Positions 1 through 9,707 of a stretch of 64,000 nt of DNA are shown here, piece after piece. Both the position numbers and the translations under genes were made by a program. Position 1 is the stretch's first letter. The number at the start of each line of letters is the position of its first letter. A model generated the notes under the pieces. It did no database searches. It had not been told where the DNA came from and saw nothing but the letters and a program-made list of their open reading frames with translations. Origin of the DNA: Prorocentrum cordatum (taxonomy: Eukaryota; Sar; Dinophyceae; Prorocentrales; Prorocentraceae); NCBI GenBank assembly GCA_963575745.1, contig CAUYUJ010005669.1, positions 124,001 to 188,000 of the forward strand, read 5' to 3'.

Positions 1-1166
1 CGTCTCCTTTGTTGTCTACAACAATTTTGGCCCGAACGCCCCGGTATAGCGGAGGCGTTGCTGTCCCCCTTCCGCTGAATCGGTACCGCTTGGCGTCGGC
101 TTTAATCACCAGCGCCGCAGCCGTGTGTTTCCATTTGGCTGGCGCCCCCCCCCGCGATTCGCCAGAGCAGGGGAACAGTTTTTCAAACCACGCGCCCCCC
201 GTGTAATATCACGAGCTGACACTTGGGTGGGCCAGGATGGGCCTTCGGAGGGGCCCAGGAATAGTGTGGATTGGATTTCGCCAACACTTCTGGCCGGAGG
301 TTGCCAGAAGTGGTGAAAGCCCGAAGCGCCCCAAGCGTTTCAACTTATCTTTGAGGGCGATTTGAAAGACACCACGCCGGCGGCGTTTCATCATTGTCCG
401 TACCTGGACGGTTGTTTTAGGCGCACAATTGCCAACACGTGCGATTCACAATCAACAGGCGATCCCAAAGAAGGCATCCAGAGCTTTGGGGGCTGGTGAC
501 CCGACGAAACTGAATCGACAGATGTCTGGGTATGGAAGGTGTATTATTGTCTCTTCGTCATCCGTTCTCCGCCTCCTCCTTCGCTGCCCCCCTCTTGACG
601 ATCCACGTGGCGTGCGTTTGATAGACCAATGTAGGTTTACCTCGTTCACTTCCGCCGACAACGTCGGCGGCTTGGTGGGCACTGCGCTCTGGATATCGAA
701 AGGGCCTGGTTGGACAAACGCACATTGACCGTAACTACCCTTAGCACGCGTCTTTTGGACTGTCGGCCCTCATTCTTAAAACGCTAGCAGCCCGAGTCAC
801 CTGGTCAAAGGAGGTGCCGCGCCCCATGTGCGCCCTCCTGGGCCTCGGGCACGCCTGCGATGAGGACAAATCGGCCCAGAGCCGTCCGGAGCGCTCTCAG
901 GGAGTCTCGGAGCGCTCCGAGACGGCCGCGGCGCCCGATGCATCCTCCAGACCCAGCGGCCTTCAGAGGTTCCTGATCTGTCTTCGTCCGTATATGTCCT
1001 CGTCTTGCCCTCGTCTCTGTGGTGCTGGTGGCGCCCGCGCCCGCCGAGTTTGTTCTCCCCGGCCCGCGCACGAGCTGCGCCCGTGCCTGAGCCGCTCCCC
1101 TGTGTGGAGTTCCGGACATGTGGCCCGCGTCGCCGGCGCCCTCGGCGGCGGCTCGTGCGGTGTTCT
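1..1166. other. No supported gene; GC-rich intergenic DNA
   Basis: I see no convincing coding signal. Open frames of 60-200 codons overlap on both strands, which is expected at this GC content. They lack a consistent codon pattern, domains or recognisable splice sites. Confidence 0.5.
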
Positions 1167-1394
1167 AGGCCTCCCAGATGGGGTCCGAGTAGATGGGGTC
1201 GGAGGATCGCGCCGCATCGCCGACGCATCGTCGATGCGGCTCGATGTTGAGCCCGATTTGCTTCACGTTGACGTCGCCGATGCATCGCCCACGTCGACGA
1301 TGCATCGCCGGTGCATCGCCGAGGCATCGCCGATGTATCGGCGATGCGGCGCGATCCTCCGACCCCATCTACTCCGACCCCATCTGGGAGGCCT
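1167..1394. mobile_element. 228-bp foldback (MITE-like) element with 57-bp terminal inverted repeats
   Basis: The left arm (1167-1223) and right arm (1338-1394) are reverse complements over 57 bp with one mismatch, at the 20th base. The outermost bases are AGGCCTCCCAG and CTGGGAGGCCT. The trinucleotide CTA lies at 1165-1167 and again at 1395-1397 and could be a short target duplication. The centre is built of ATCGCCGAT-type short inverted repeats, for example ATCGCCGA and TCGGCGAT within 1327-1346. No transposase is present, so it would be non-autonomous. Related hairpin cores occur near 44.3, 44.9 and 61.3 kb. Confidence 0.75.
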
Positions 1395-2181
1395 CTAATT
1401 GTGGCCCGCATCGAGGGCCGCCCTGCTGGGGTCAGCGTCGGTCCGATTCGACATCAGATGGTCTGGCGGTCCGACGCGGCCTAATGTTGGCAGGGCGTTG
1501 TTGTGGATCCTGGCGCGGCCTATCCGATTCGGTCGATGCGGACCGATCCGAAACACGTCCTGGTCCAATCCGATCTCCAGATTCGATGTTGAATGATGTT
1601 GCCTTGCCTTCAGCAAGGGCTTCTATCCAATGAGTCCCTTTCAGTCGTAGTCGTCGACAAGATATATGAGAAGCCAAGGAGCCGCGGTCCACGGATTTGA
1701 CTACACGCGGTTCTGATGTCGTGCCATAGCAGCGTGGTAATCACCAGCGGTACGTTGGCCCACTACAGGGTAGTTGCTTGGCTGGCGATTGTTCCGATTG
1801 CTCTCCCCCCGCGTCAAGCGACATCCTGTCTTGCTGGTGGCGGTCATGCCGTCGCCGCCTGGGTTAGCGGCGTTGCGCGGCAGAAGATCACGGAGCCAGG
1901 CGTGGGCGTTGTTGGTCGAGTCGTCCAGGCGCCAGGCTTCTGCCCAACACGTCGCCATCACCGCAGGCACCCCCGCACCTTGCACTGCCCCTGGGCGCAC
2001 GTGCGGACCTTGCTCGGAGGCCGCAGCCCCTCGCGCAGGTCCCAGGGGAGCTGATCGAGGGTCCGGGAGCAGCTACGCGGAGGCCCGCGGATCTTCGGGA
2101 CGGCACCGACCAGGGTCCGTTTCCATCCGATCGATATGATGCGATGTCGATGCTGGCCGGCTCGATCCGATGCAATTCCAG
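1395..2181. other. Intergenic; GATCCGA/ATTCGA-rich sequence
   Basis: No supported gene. The stretch repeatedly uses short words such as GATCCGA, TCCGATTCG and ATTCGATGTTG, and so does 2230-2350. This suggests an old degenerate repeat. Confidence 0.4.
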
Positions 2182-2228
2182 TACACACATATATATATAT
2201 ATATACACATATATATAGGTATACACAC
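2182..2228. repeat. AT/ATAC microsatellite
   Basis: Alternating AT with ATACAC interruptions lies about 130 bp upstream of the spliced leader. It stands out against the GC-rich surroundings. Confidence 0.85.
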
Positions 2229-2359
2229 GCAGACGATCCGATGCGGCCCGAAGTTTGCATGGCAATATTGCGCATCTCGGTGGGGTGGCCGATCCGATTC
2301 GATTTCGAGTCCGTGTCGATACAGGCCGATCTGGCGCACGTTCCTATCCGATCAAATTT

Positions 2360-2381
2360 TCCGTAGCCATTTTGGCTCAAG
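2360..2381 (+). other. Genomic copy of the dinoflagellate 22-nt spliced leader (DinoSL)
   Basis: The 22 bases match the known DinoSL consensus throughout, with T at the variable first position; the core reads AGCCATTTTGGCTCAAG. In dinoflagellates this leader is added to mRNA 5' ends by trans-splicing, so a copy beside a gene body marks a reverse-transcribed mRNA. It is not an SL RNA gene, because the bases after CAAG are a T run and not a GT splice donor. A PPR reading frame opens 50 bp downstream, at 2432. Confidence 0.9.
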
Positions 2382-2431
2382 TTTTTTTGTTGTTCGACTT
2401 CCGCCTGCCTTTCCTGCGGGGGGCCTAGCTG

Positions 2432-5333
2432 TTGGCATGGTGTCCTGACCGCCCTGCGGCGCGCGCACCGAGCGCATCGAGGGCATGGCGTGAGCTTCCG
2501 GGTTGGCCGCCAAGAGGCGCGAAGGGACAAGGCAGTGGCGCACGTCGCCGCGGTTGTCCCGCGAAAGCGTTTGGGACGCAAGTCAACCCAAAGCTCTTGT
2601 CCAACGGCGCATCTCAACCGAGGACGAAAGGCAATCCGAGCCTGGTCGTTGCGACGATTAGCAGATGTGAAAGAGACAGGCAGTGGCAGCAAACGATTTC
2701 GTTGTTCCGCGAGGTGATGAAAGCGAAAATGGAGCCTGACGTCATCACTTATAACTCAGAGATCATCGCGTGCGGGAAAGGCCGACAATGACGACAGGCT
2801 CTGTCGTTGCGCAAGGAAATGTGGGAGGAGATATTAGAACCAGACATCATCAGCTTCGGACGGCGCTGGGATCAGCACGTGCGAGCAAGGTGGAAGGTGG
2901 CCGCAGGTTGTGTCATTACTCAGTGATATGTGGGATGCGAACATGGCGCCGAACCGGATTAGCGACAACGCTGGGAACAGCGCGTGCGCGAAAGGCAGGC
3001 ACTGGAAGCAGGCTCTGTCGGTACAATGTGAGATGGAGGAGGCGAAGTTGGAGCGCGGCGTTATTAGCTACAATGTTGGGATCAGTGCGTGCGAAGCAGG
3101 CGGGTAGTGGCAGCATGCATTGTGGCTGGTCAGCGGCGTGCGAGATACGAAATTGGAGCTCGACGTCTTCACTTCCAGAGCAGGGATCAGCTCTTGCGCA
3201 AAACATGGTCAGTGGGCGCGGGCTGTGTTGGCATTGAGCGAGATGCGGGATGTTAGTTTGGAGCCGAACGTCATCATCTACTGTGCAGGAATCAGCGCGT
3301 GCGCGAAAGAAGAGCAGTGGCATCGGGCTCTGCTGCTTCTCAGGGAGATGCAAGATCTGAAGGTGGAGCCGAATGTCATCACCTACAACGCCGTGCTCGC
3401 GGCGTGCGAGAAGGGTGAGCAATGGCAGAGGGCTCTGGCGCTGCTCCGCGAGATGCGGGAAGCGAAACTGGAGCCCGACGTCATCACTGTGTTCACTGGG
3501 GTCAGCGCGTACAAGAAGGGCGATCAGTGGCAGCGAGCTCGGGCGCTGCCCAGGGAGATGCGGGGGGCGAGTCTGCAGCCCAACGCCATCGGCTACAACC
3601 CCCGAGCCGGCGCGCGCGAGGAAGGCAATCAATGGCAGCTAGTTTTGGCGCAGTTGAGGGCAATGTGGAAGGCGAAGCTGGACCCCGCCGCGAGCAGCTA
3701 CCTCGCTGGGATGGATCAGCGCGCGCCAGAAGGGCGAGCATCGGCAGCAGGCTCTGGCTCTGCTCAGCGAGATGCGGGAGGCAAAGCTCGAGCCTTACGT
3801 AATCGGCTACAACGCTGGGACCGACGCGCGCGAGAAGGACGGGCGGTGGAAGCGGGCTCTGGCGCTGCTCGGCGAGATGCGGGACTCGCGCGCAAGAATG
3901 GCGGGCAGTGGCATCAGGCGCTGTCAATGCTCTGCGAGGGGCGGGAAGCAAACTTGGAGCTGGATATAGCCAGCTACAATGCTGCAACCACCGCCTGCGA
4001 TAAAGGTGGGCATTGGCCGCTCGCGCTGTTTTTGCTCACAGAGAGTTGTGGTGCATGAGTGCGGAGCCAGACGTGATCAGCTACAGTGCTGGAAGCAGGG
4101 TTTGCGAGACTGGCGGTCAGTGGCAGCAGGCACTCGCGTAAGGCGAGATGCGTGAAGCGAGGCTAGAGCCGAACGTTATCTGTTACAACGCTTGGACCAG
4201 CGCGTGCGAGACAAGCGGTCAGTGGCAGCAGTTGTTGTCGTGTCGTTGAGCGGCATGTGGAATGCGAGATTGGATTTCAACATCATCAGCTGCAACCGTG
4301 GAATCGGTGCTTACCTGAAGGGCAGCCAAAGGCAGCGAATTCTGTTGCTTCTCAGTGAGATGCGGGATGAGAAGTCGGTGCCGAATGTCATCAGTTACGG
4401 CGTTGCGATCTGCGCGGGCGCGAACGGTAGGCACAGGCAGCAGGCATTGTCGGTGCTCAGAATGATTGCCGAGGAACGATTGGAAACGGATGCCATCAGC
4501 TATAGCGCTGGGATCAGCGCGTTTGAGAAGGGCGAGCAGTGGCACCCGGCGCTGGCACTGCTGAGCGAGATGCGGGAGGCGAAGGTGGAGCCCGACGTCA
4601 TCAGCTACAGCGCTGGGATCAGCGCGCGTGAGAAGGGCGAGCAATGGAAGTGGGCGCTGGCGCTGCTGGGCGAGATGCGGGAGGCGAAGCTGGAGCCCAA
4701 CTTCATCAGCTACAACGCTGGGATCAGCGCGCGCGAGAAAGGGAGGCAGTGGCAGCGGGCGCCAGCGCTGCTCAGCGAGATGGTCGAGACGAAGTTGGAG
4801 CCCACTGTCATCAGCTACAACGATGGGATCAGTACGTGTGATTAAGGCAAGCAGTGGCAGCGGTTCTGTTGCTGCTCAGCGAGATGCGGGCAGGCAAGCT
4901 GGAGCCCACGATCATCAGCTACAGGGCTGGAATCAACGCGTGTAGGAACGGGAAACAGTGGCAGCGGGCCTTATCGCTGCTCGTTAAGGCGTTTGAGATG
5001 AAAGTGGAGCCCGACCTCTATTTTCACGAAGCCGCAATCATTGCCTGCGAGAAGGACGGGGCGTGGCAGCGTGCGCTATGGTTTCTCGGCAAGCTGCTGC
5101 CGGCGAGGTCGGGGCCCACTGCGGCCGCCCGGAGCGCTGCGCTCGAATTTTGGTCGAGGGCACCAGGCGGTAAGCCGCCGGATGCCGACCTTGTTAAGCA
5201 CGACCCTGCAGCGTCTCATCCCATCGGAGAAACATCCCGTTTCGATATTGACTTGTCCTGGGATGGGGGAGGGAGGAGAGAGCAGGAGGATGCGGACGGG
5301 CAGCCCGGACTTCGTCAGGAAAGCCCCTCATAA
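2432..5333 (+). pseudogene. Degenerate PPR-repeat protein (about 24 repeats), retrocopy behind a spliced leader
   Basis: PPR proteins are helical-repeat RNA-binding proteins, usually organellar. Roughly 24 units of about 35 residues are visible, close to EQWQRALALLREMREAKLEP followed by DVISYNAGISACEKG; the clearest run is 3120-3700 and 4490-5000. The array is broken. TGA at 2789-2791 stands where Trp is expected, TAG at 3105-3107 where Gln is expected, and further stops lie near 4058, 4139 and 4845. Frame changes occur near 2850, 3710, 3890 and 4200. The first ATG (2432) is 50 bp after the DinoSL and no intron is evident. Together these support a reverse-transcribed, trans-spliced mRNA that then decayed. 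The last segment (4854-5333) ends with a non-repeat tail. Targeting to an organelle cannot be judged. Confidence 0.85.
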
Positions 5334-5760
5334 CCCCCGAGACAAGGCCTCGAATATTCTCCCCCCTTTGCAGTGAATGACGAGAAGGAAGGAGATGACG
5401 ACCAGGAGGAAGAGGATGAGGATGACCAGTGCAAACTCCAGACTCATCAGCAATGATGCAATAAACCCTTCCTCTAAGTTCCCTGTTCATAGGCCCTACA
5501 AGGTTTCACTTTCACTGAGGGAAGTGCCCCGTTGGAGGACAATCTTTCGAACGTCGGGAACTGTACCAGAACCTTTCCTGGAAGTTCAATGTCACGAATC
5601 ACCGTTATTGCTGAGTCCTGAAGATCCGGAATCGTGTCAAAAAACTATTCCTGGGTCTTCAATACCGCGAATCAACGTGTCTGTTGCGCCCTGACATTCC
5701 GACATCGTGCCAAAACACGATTGTTGGGACGTCGACCAGAAGGCTCCTTGAAACCGCTGC
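5334..5760. other. Downstream flank of the PPR retrocopy; no gene seen
   Basis: An A/G-rich stretch (5375-5430) is followed by loosely repeated ~60-bp pieces with the words AATCGTGTC, CTGAAGAT and CGAATCA (5580-5720). No clear poly(A) tail marks the end of the retrocopy. Confidence 0.4.
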
Positions 5761-5926
5761 AAACGCTTAAGATGAAAATGCGCGGCGCCCTGGCGGTAAC
5801 CACATTTTGAATATGAACCGCCCTCCATGCGAGAATAGCTGGCAAACTTTTACGACGAATGCGCGCGGCGCCAGGGCGATAGCAACATTTTGAAAGCGAC
5901 ACGCCCTCCATCCGTAAAACCGTTGC
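5761..5926. repeat. Two diverged tandem copies of an 83-bp unit
   Basis: Units 5761-5843 and 5844-5926 align without large gaps. Shared words include GCGCGGCGCC, ACATTTTGAA and CGCCCTCCAT. The boundaries carry CGCTGC, GGC and CGTTGC. Confidence 0.6.
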
Positions 5927-6101
5927 ACCGTTTCAGTTTCCGCATACATGGAGATACATCTCAGGCGAAACGTTCGGCCCGCCCTTTCGATCTGCCTCGG
6001 GGTGCGACAGGGAGGAGTCATTCACAAGGAAAGGGCTGGAGGACGAGGAGCGGCAGCAGCGAGGGCAGCATTGGCGGCAGCCTGCAGCTGATCTCTCGGC
6101 C

Positions 6102-6250
6102 ATGGCCAGCAAGACGACGACATCTCCCCGCGGCGCTTCCGACGCCCCTTCACAGGACATCGACGACTCCGACGAGGCGATCGATGCCGCGCTGGCGCGT
6201 GCGCGTGGCGATTGGCTCTTCCGGGGGAAGGAGGAAGAGGAGCAGAAAGA
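6102..6250 (+). CDS. Probable first exon of an unrecognised acidic protein
   Basis: The ATG at 6102 opens a frame beginning MASKTTTSPRGASDAP that continues with an Asp/Glu-rich stretch and ends in a run of Glu, Gln and Lys. The exon probably ends at 6250, before a GTACGC donor. A candidate later exon encodes SELALLLNLLEGYCRTE (about 6460-6510), followed by another GTAGGT donor. A further one encodes LTEEDLSALARNSATVIRAG (about 6880-6940). Joining these into one gene is inference. I do not recognise the product. Confidence 0.4.
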
Positions 6251-6295
6251 GGTACGCATGGTTCATGGATGTTATCCGCAGCCTCGGGAGGGAGG

Positions 6296-6405
6296 AAGGG
6301 ACGAGGACGGAAGATGATGGATGATGGAGGATCGAACACGGAGGATGGAAGACGAAGGACGGGGGATGGGGGATCGAGCATGACGGAGAGAGAACACGAG
6401 AGGGG
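6296..6405. repeat. GGATGATGGAGGAT-type low-complexity repeat
   Basis: Short degenerate units of GGAGGATGG and GACGGAGG are followed by an AGAGAACACGAGAGGGG tail. A matching stretch with a similar tail lies at 55330-55440, so this is a dispersed repeat and not coding sequence. Confidence 0.6.
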
Positions 6406-7163
6406 CAGTAAAGGGAGAAGGAACAGCACGATACCAACCCTCCAGCTTGCGCCGCCGCGGTCCGAGTTGGCTCTCCTGCTGAATCTTCTGGAAGGATACT
6501 GCCGAACGGAAGTAGGTGTTGCGCTGATTGGGGGCCACCGGCGAGAGGCCGTCGACCCGCCAGCCTCCGTGAGCTCACCAGTCAGCCCAGACCAGGCCTC
6601 GACGGGCGCTCCTCCTTGGCAGAGGGCGCTGCCGACTCCTGCAGAAGGGAGCCTCGGGACCCAGCCCGCGACGGGCGGCCTGTCCCGGTGGTGGTGTCGA
6701 GATCTCGGGGGACCAGGTCGTGAAAAAGTACGACGTCGGAGGTGTGAGCCCAATGGCGTTGCGAGGCAGAACGGGCTTGGACAAAAGATCGCATGCGCCA
6801 GCATGGTAACTTGTGGTCATCGGGCTCGTCCCCCGATGCCCCGGAGCGGATGGCCCCAGATCCTCCGCACGGGCCAGAGTTGACCGAGGAGGATCTCAGC
6901 GCGCTTGCGAGGAACAGTGCAACCGTCATTCGAGCAGGAGACCCCGACGTCGGGCATCGTCGTTGTCTCGAAACGTGGGTCCTCCGAGGTTTGGGCCCCT
7001 CCCACGGATGGGCTTTTCATCCTGAGTCGTTTTCTGAAGGCCCCGGGATGATGGCCAATCACAAACCTTTCGTCGCGATGCTGCCCACGGCACGAGGATG
7101 GTAGGGCCTCCTTTGCCCAGGCAGCCCTGCAGGAAAGCGCGAGGGCACACCCCCGCGCTCGCG

Positions 7164-7290
7164 AGCCCCCCGCGCGTCCGAGGAGAAGGAGGAGGAGGAG
7201 GAGGAGGAGGACGAGGGCGAGGAGGAAGGAGGAGGAGGAGGCGGACGAAGGGAAGGGGGAGGAGCAGGAGGAGGAGGGAGAGGAGGAAAA
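7164..7290. repeat. GGA/GAG-rich purine tract
   Basis: Near-continuous GGAGGA and GAGGAC units on the plus strand, open in several frames only because of composition. Confidence 0.8.
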
Positions 7291-7305
7291 ATACCAGCGA
7301 CCGTG

Positions 7306-7327
7306 ACCGTAACCATTTTGGCGCAAG
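7306..7327 (+). other. Degenerate spliced-leader copy (two mismatches)
   Basis: The 22 bases match DinoSL except A for G at the seventh position and G for T at the eighteenth, with A at the variable first base. The following bases are GGGGCC, not a GT donor. This fits an older SL-tagged retrocopy. A broken coding remnant starts about 360 bp downstream, at 7682. Confidence 0.65.
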
Positions 7328-7681
7328 GGGCCTTCTCCTTAGTTTCCCAGCTTCGGCGCAGGAGCCAACAGGTCTGGCCGCCCTCGGCCGTCCCGCACCC
7401 TGGAGCTCCAGGGCTTGCTTCCCGCAGCTGCCATAGCTGCTGGGCGTGCAGGGCCGAGTTTGATGGAGCGGGGGGAGATGGCTGTGGATCCCAATGGGGC
7501 CTAGACGAAACCAAGCTCGCCCATCCGTGCGGCCACTGCGGCTGCAAACAAATCATGGGGCACCCGAGTCTTTTTATCACTGTGGCGCTCACCTTACCAG
7601 CGCCCTACCCAGCCAGCGGTCACGGGGCGAAGGGGGCGAGAGAGTGGACTCCCTGGCGCAATAAGGGTCGAGGGGAATGGC

Positions 7682-8345
7682 GTGGGCGCGGGGGCCGTGG
7701 ACCGCCAGGTCAATGGATTTAGGACCCAGGCTAGGCGAACAAGGACCTTGTGGGGGGCGTGGAGGGAAGGATACTGGGGGCGCGGCGACCGCCCCAACCA
7801 GGCAGATCACGATCTCCTCCACCTGCTGGCCCAGAAGGCCAGGGGTGGCACAGATATTGATGAAGTTCCAGCAGGACTTCTCGATCAGGCTTTCAATTTT
7901 CACCGGGCCCATAAGGAAATCCACGCTTTGGCCCCCACCATCCTTCAGAAGCTGGAAAAGGAGGTTGGACAACATGAGTCCGAGGTTGAGGATATTCAGG
8001 AACAGATTTCAGAGGCAAGGCCAGAGGCACAGGCGGAATTCCAGGAAAGTGCATGAGTTGCCGTCGAGCCCCGTCCAACCGAATCGTCGAGCGACGCGCA
8101 CGCACGTGCACGCAGGCAGACAGCGGGGAACGTGGTCAAAGATCCGATCACCAGGCGGCAGATCGAGCAGCAGCTCGTCTCCCAGCAGCCACAGCAGTAC
8201 CAGCAGCACCAGCAGTGCAGTTTGGTGGGTACGTGGAGGACCCCGAGGACAAGATGGATCTGCAGGATAGGGAGCTGGACAACAACATCCGAGGTAGCCT
8301 GGGAACCCCCGAAGCCCCCAGAAGGGCCCTTCTGGCCCATATGAA
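7682..8345 (+). pseudogene. Broken coiled-coil / Gln-rich coding remnant
   Basis: From about 7830 the frame encodes a helical, heptad-like segment including HALAPTILQKLEKEV and SEVEDIQEQISEA, ending QAEFQESA at a TGA (8054-8056). The same frame then continues without a stop into VKDPITRRQIEQQLVSQQ and a Gln-rich tract. At the CAG-rich stretch near 8210 the plausible frame shifts to one encoding GGYVEDPEDKMDLQDRELDN. One in-frame stop plus one frame change suggests a decayed copy, consistent with the degenerate SL at 7306. An unresolved intron is an alternative. The function is unknown. Confidence 0.5.
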
Positions 8346-8475
8346 TGAGAAGGCTTGCCGCAAAAAAGGCCAAGAATGGTCTGAAAGGCCCTTTTGGCCC
8401 ATATGAATGAATGAATGAATGAATGAATGAATGAATGAATGAATGAATGAGGCCAAGAAAGTCTGGAAGGCTGCT
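8322..8475. repeat. Tandem duplication carrying a (GAAT)11 microsatellite
   Basis: A ~60-bp unit with TCTGGCCCATATGAATGA and GGCCAAGAATGGTCTGAAAGG occurs at 8322-8384. It recurs from 8385 with TTTTGGCCCATATGAATGA and GGCCAAGAAAGTCTGGAAGG. In the second copy the GAATGA word has expanded to about 11.5 GAAT units (8405-8450). Confidence 0.8.
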
Positions 8476-9707
8476 TGCTAAAGGAAGAGGGGGCAAGACA
8501 TGTCCGCTGGCGATCAAGCAGCAGCAGCAGCAACAGCAGCACCTAGAAGCGCCCCAGGCCAGCCCGGGCCCGGCACAGCTAGCCTCCCATCGAGGCGCAG
8601 CCCCTGGCGGAGCTGAGGCTGGCAGAGAGGCAGGGGCAGCAGAAGCGCCATCGGCGTTGCATGAGGCCTCTCACTTTGTCCACCCTGGGCCTGAGCTCGT
8701 AGATCAGGTGAAAAGGGTGTCATAGATCTGGTGGGAGGGGGCATCGTGTACCTTCAGGAATGTAAGTTTTTAGAAGGGAAGTACGACGCAGCACATTCAA
8801 CGCGCCCACCCAAGGGCCGGAAACACCACGGTGCCCCAGCCGACCGCCCGGAGACAGGCTTCGCACCAGGAGGCGTCGTCTCGGCGAGGCGCCATTCGGA
8901 TTTCCGGACGCGGCCCGCCACGCCGCGCGCCCGAGCGCCTGCCAGGCTGGCGAGGCGCCTTCTTCGAACATCGATTTTGAGTAGGCTAGCTTTGCATTCA
9001 GTCTACCTGCGCGATGGTGTTGGCTTGGGCACCCAGAGTTTCAGCCGCGCCCCCCGGATGAGAAAGCTGACCCCCCCTTCCTAACCTTTGCATCTCTTTA
9101 TCCGTGAGGTTGAACGCGGTTCGATGGCCGCGGCAGGCGGGGGGGGGGGGGCGACCTTTCGTGCCCCCTCCAAAATCCCTATCGTAGCTCGGATCTCCAT
9201 CTCCTGCATGGCGCCATGAATATCATTAGTGACATTTTCGCGAGGATGCCCCAGGCCAAACGCGCAGTTCCGGAGATTGGCCGAATTCGTTGTTATCACT
9301 GTTCCGATGCTGTCTCAGGTAAAACGCTGGTTTCTGTCAAAGGCACCGTCGCGAACATGCGATGAGGTCTCAATCATTGCGCTTATTTCAATAACGGCAA
9401 CTGCCGCGACCATGCCATTGCGACGAGAATGTGCCCGGCGAAACTCACACTTTCCGCTGAGTTCGCGATGATGATTTTAGATGATGTCACCAGCAAGACG
9501 CTCACGTTCGCATAAAGGCCGCTGTCGCGAACATGTCGCGCCTGTTAGGACGCGTCATGCGAAACGACAATTTGTGGGGATTCCCGAGCGCGCGACTACC
9601 TATTTGGTTTTCGAGGATGTCCCCATCAACGCGCCTTATAGCCCCCCTATCTCCTGGCTGTCGCTCGAGGCTCGAGCGGCTGTCGAGCTCGAGCACTTGG
9701 TGAACAT
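8476..9707. other. No supported gene; short CAG run and poly-G
   Basis: A CAG/CAA run (8518-8541) lies in a 92-codon frame without other coding signs. A G run lies at 9138-9151. The rest shows no consistent codon pattern or domain. The stretch 9220-9520 is less GC-rich. Confidence 0.4.

Noticed and set aside
2360-2381. SL RNA gene rather than retroposed leader
   Set aside because: SL RNA genes have a GT donor directly after CAAG. Here a T run follows, and a PPR frame begins 50 bp later.
2916-3632. 238-codon minus-strand ORF opposite the PPR array
   Set aside because: Repeats with the PPR period and is simply its antisense; no features of its own.
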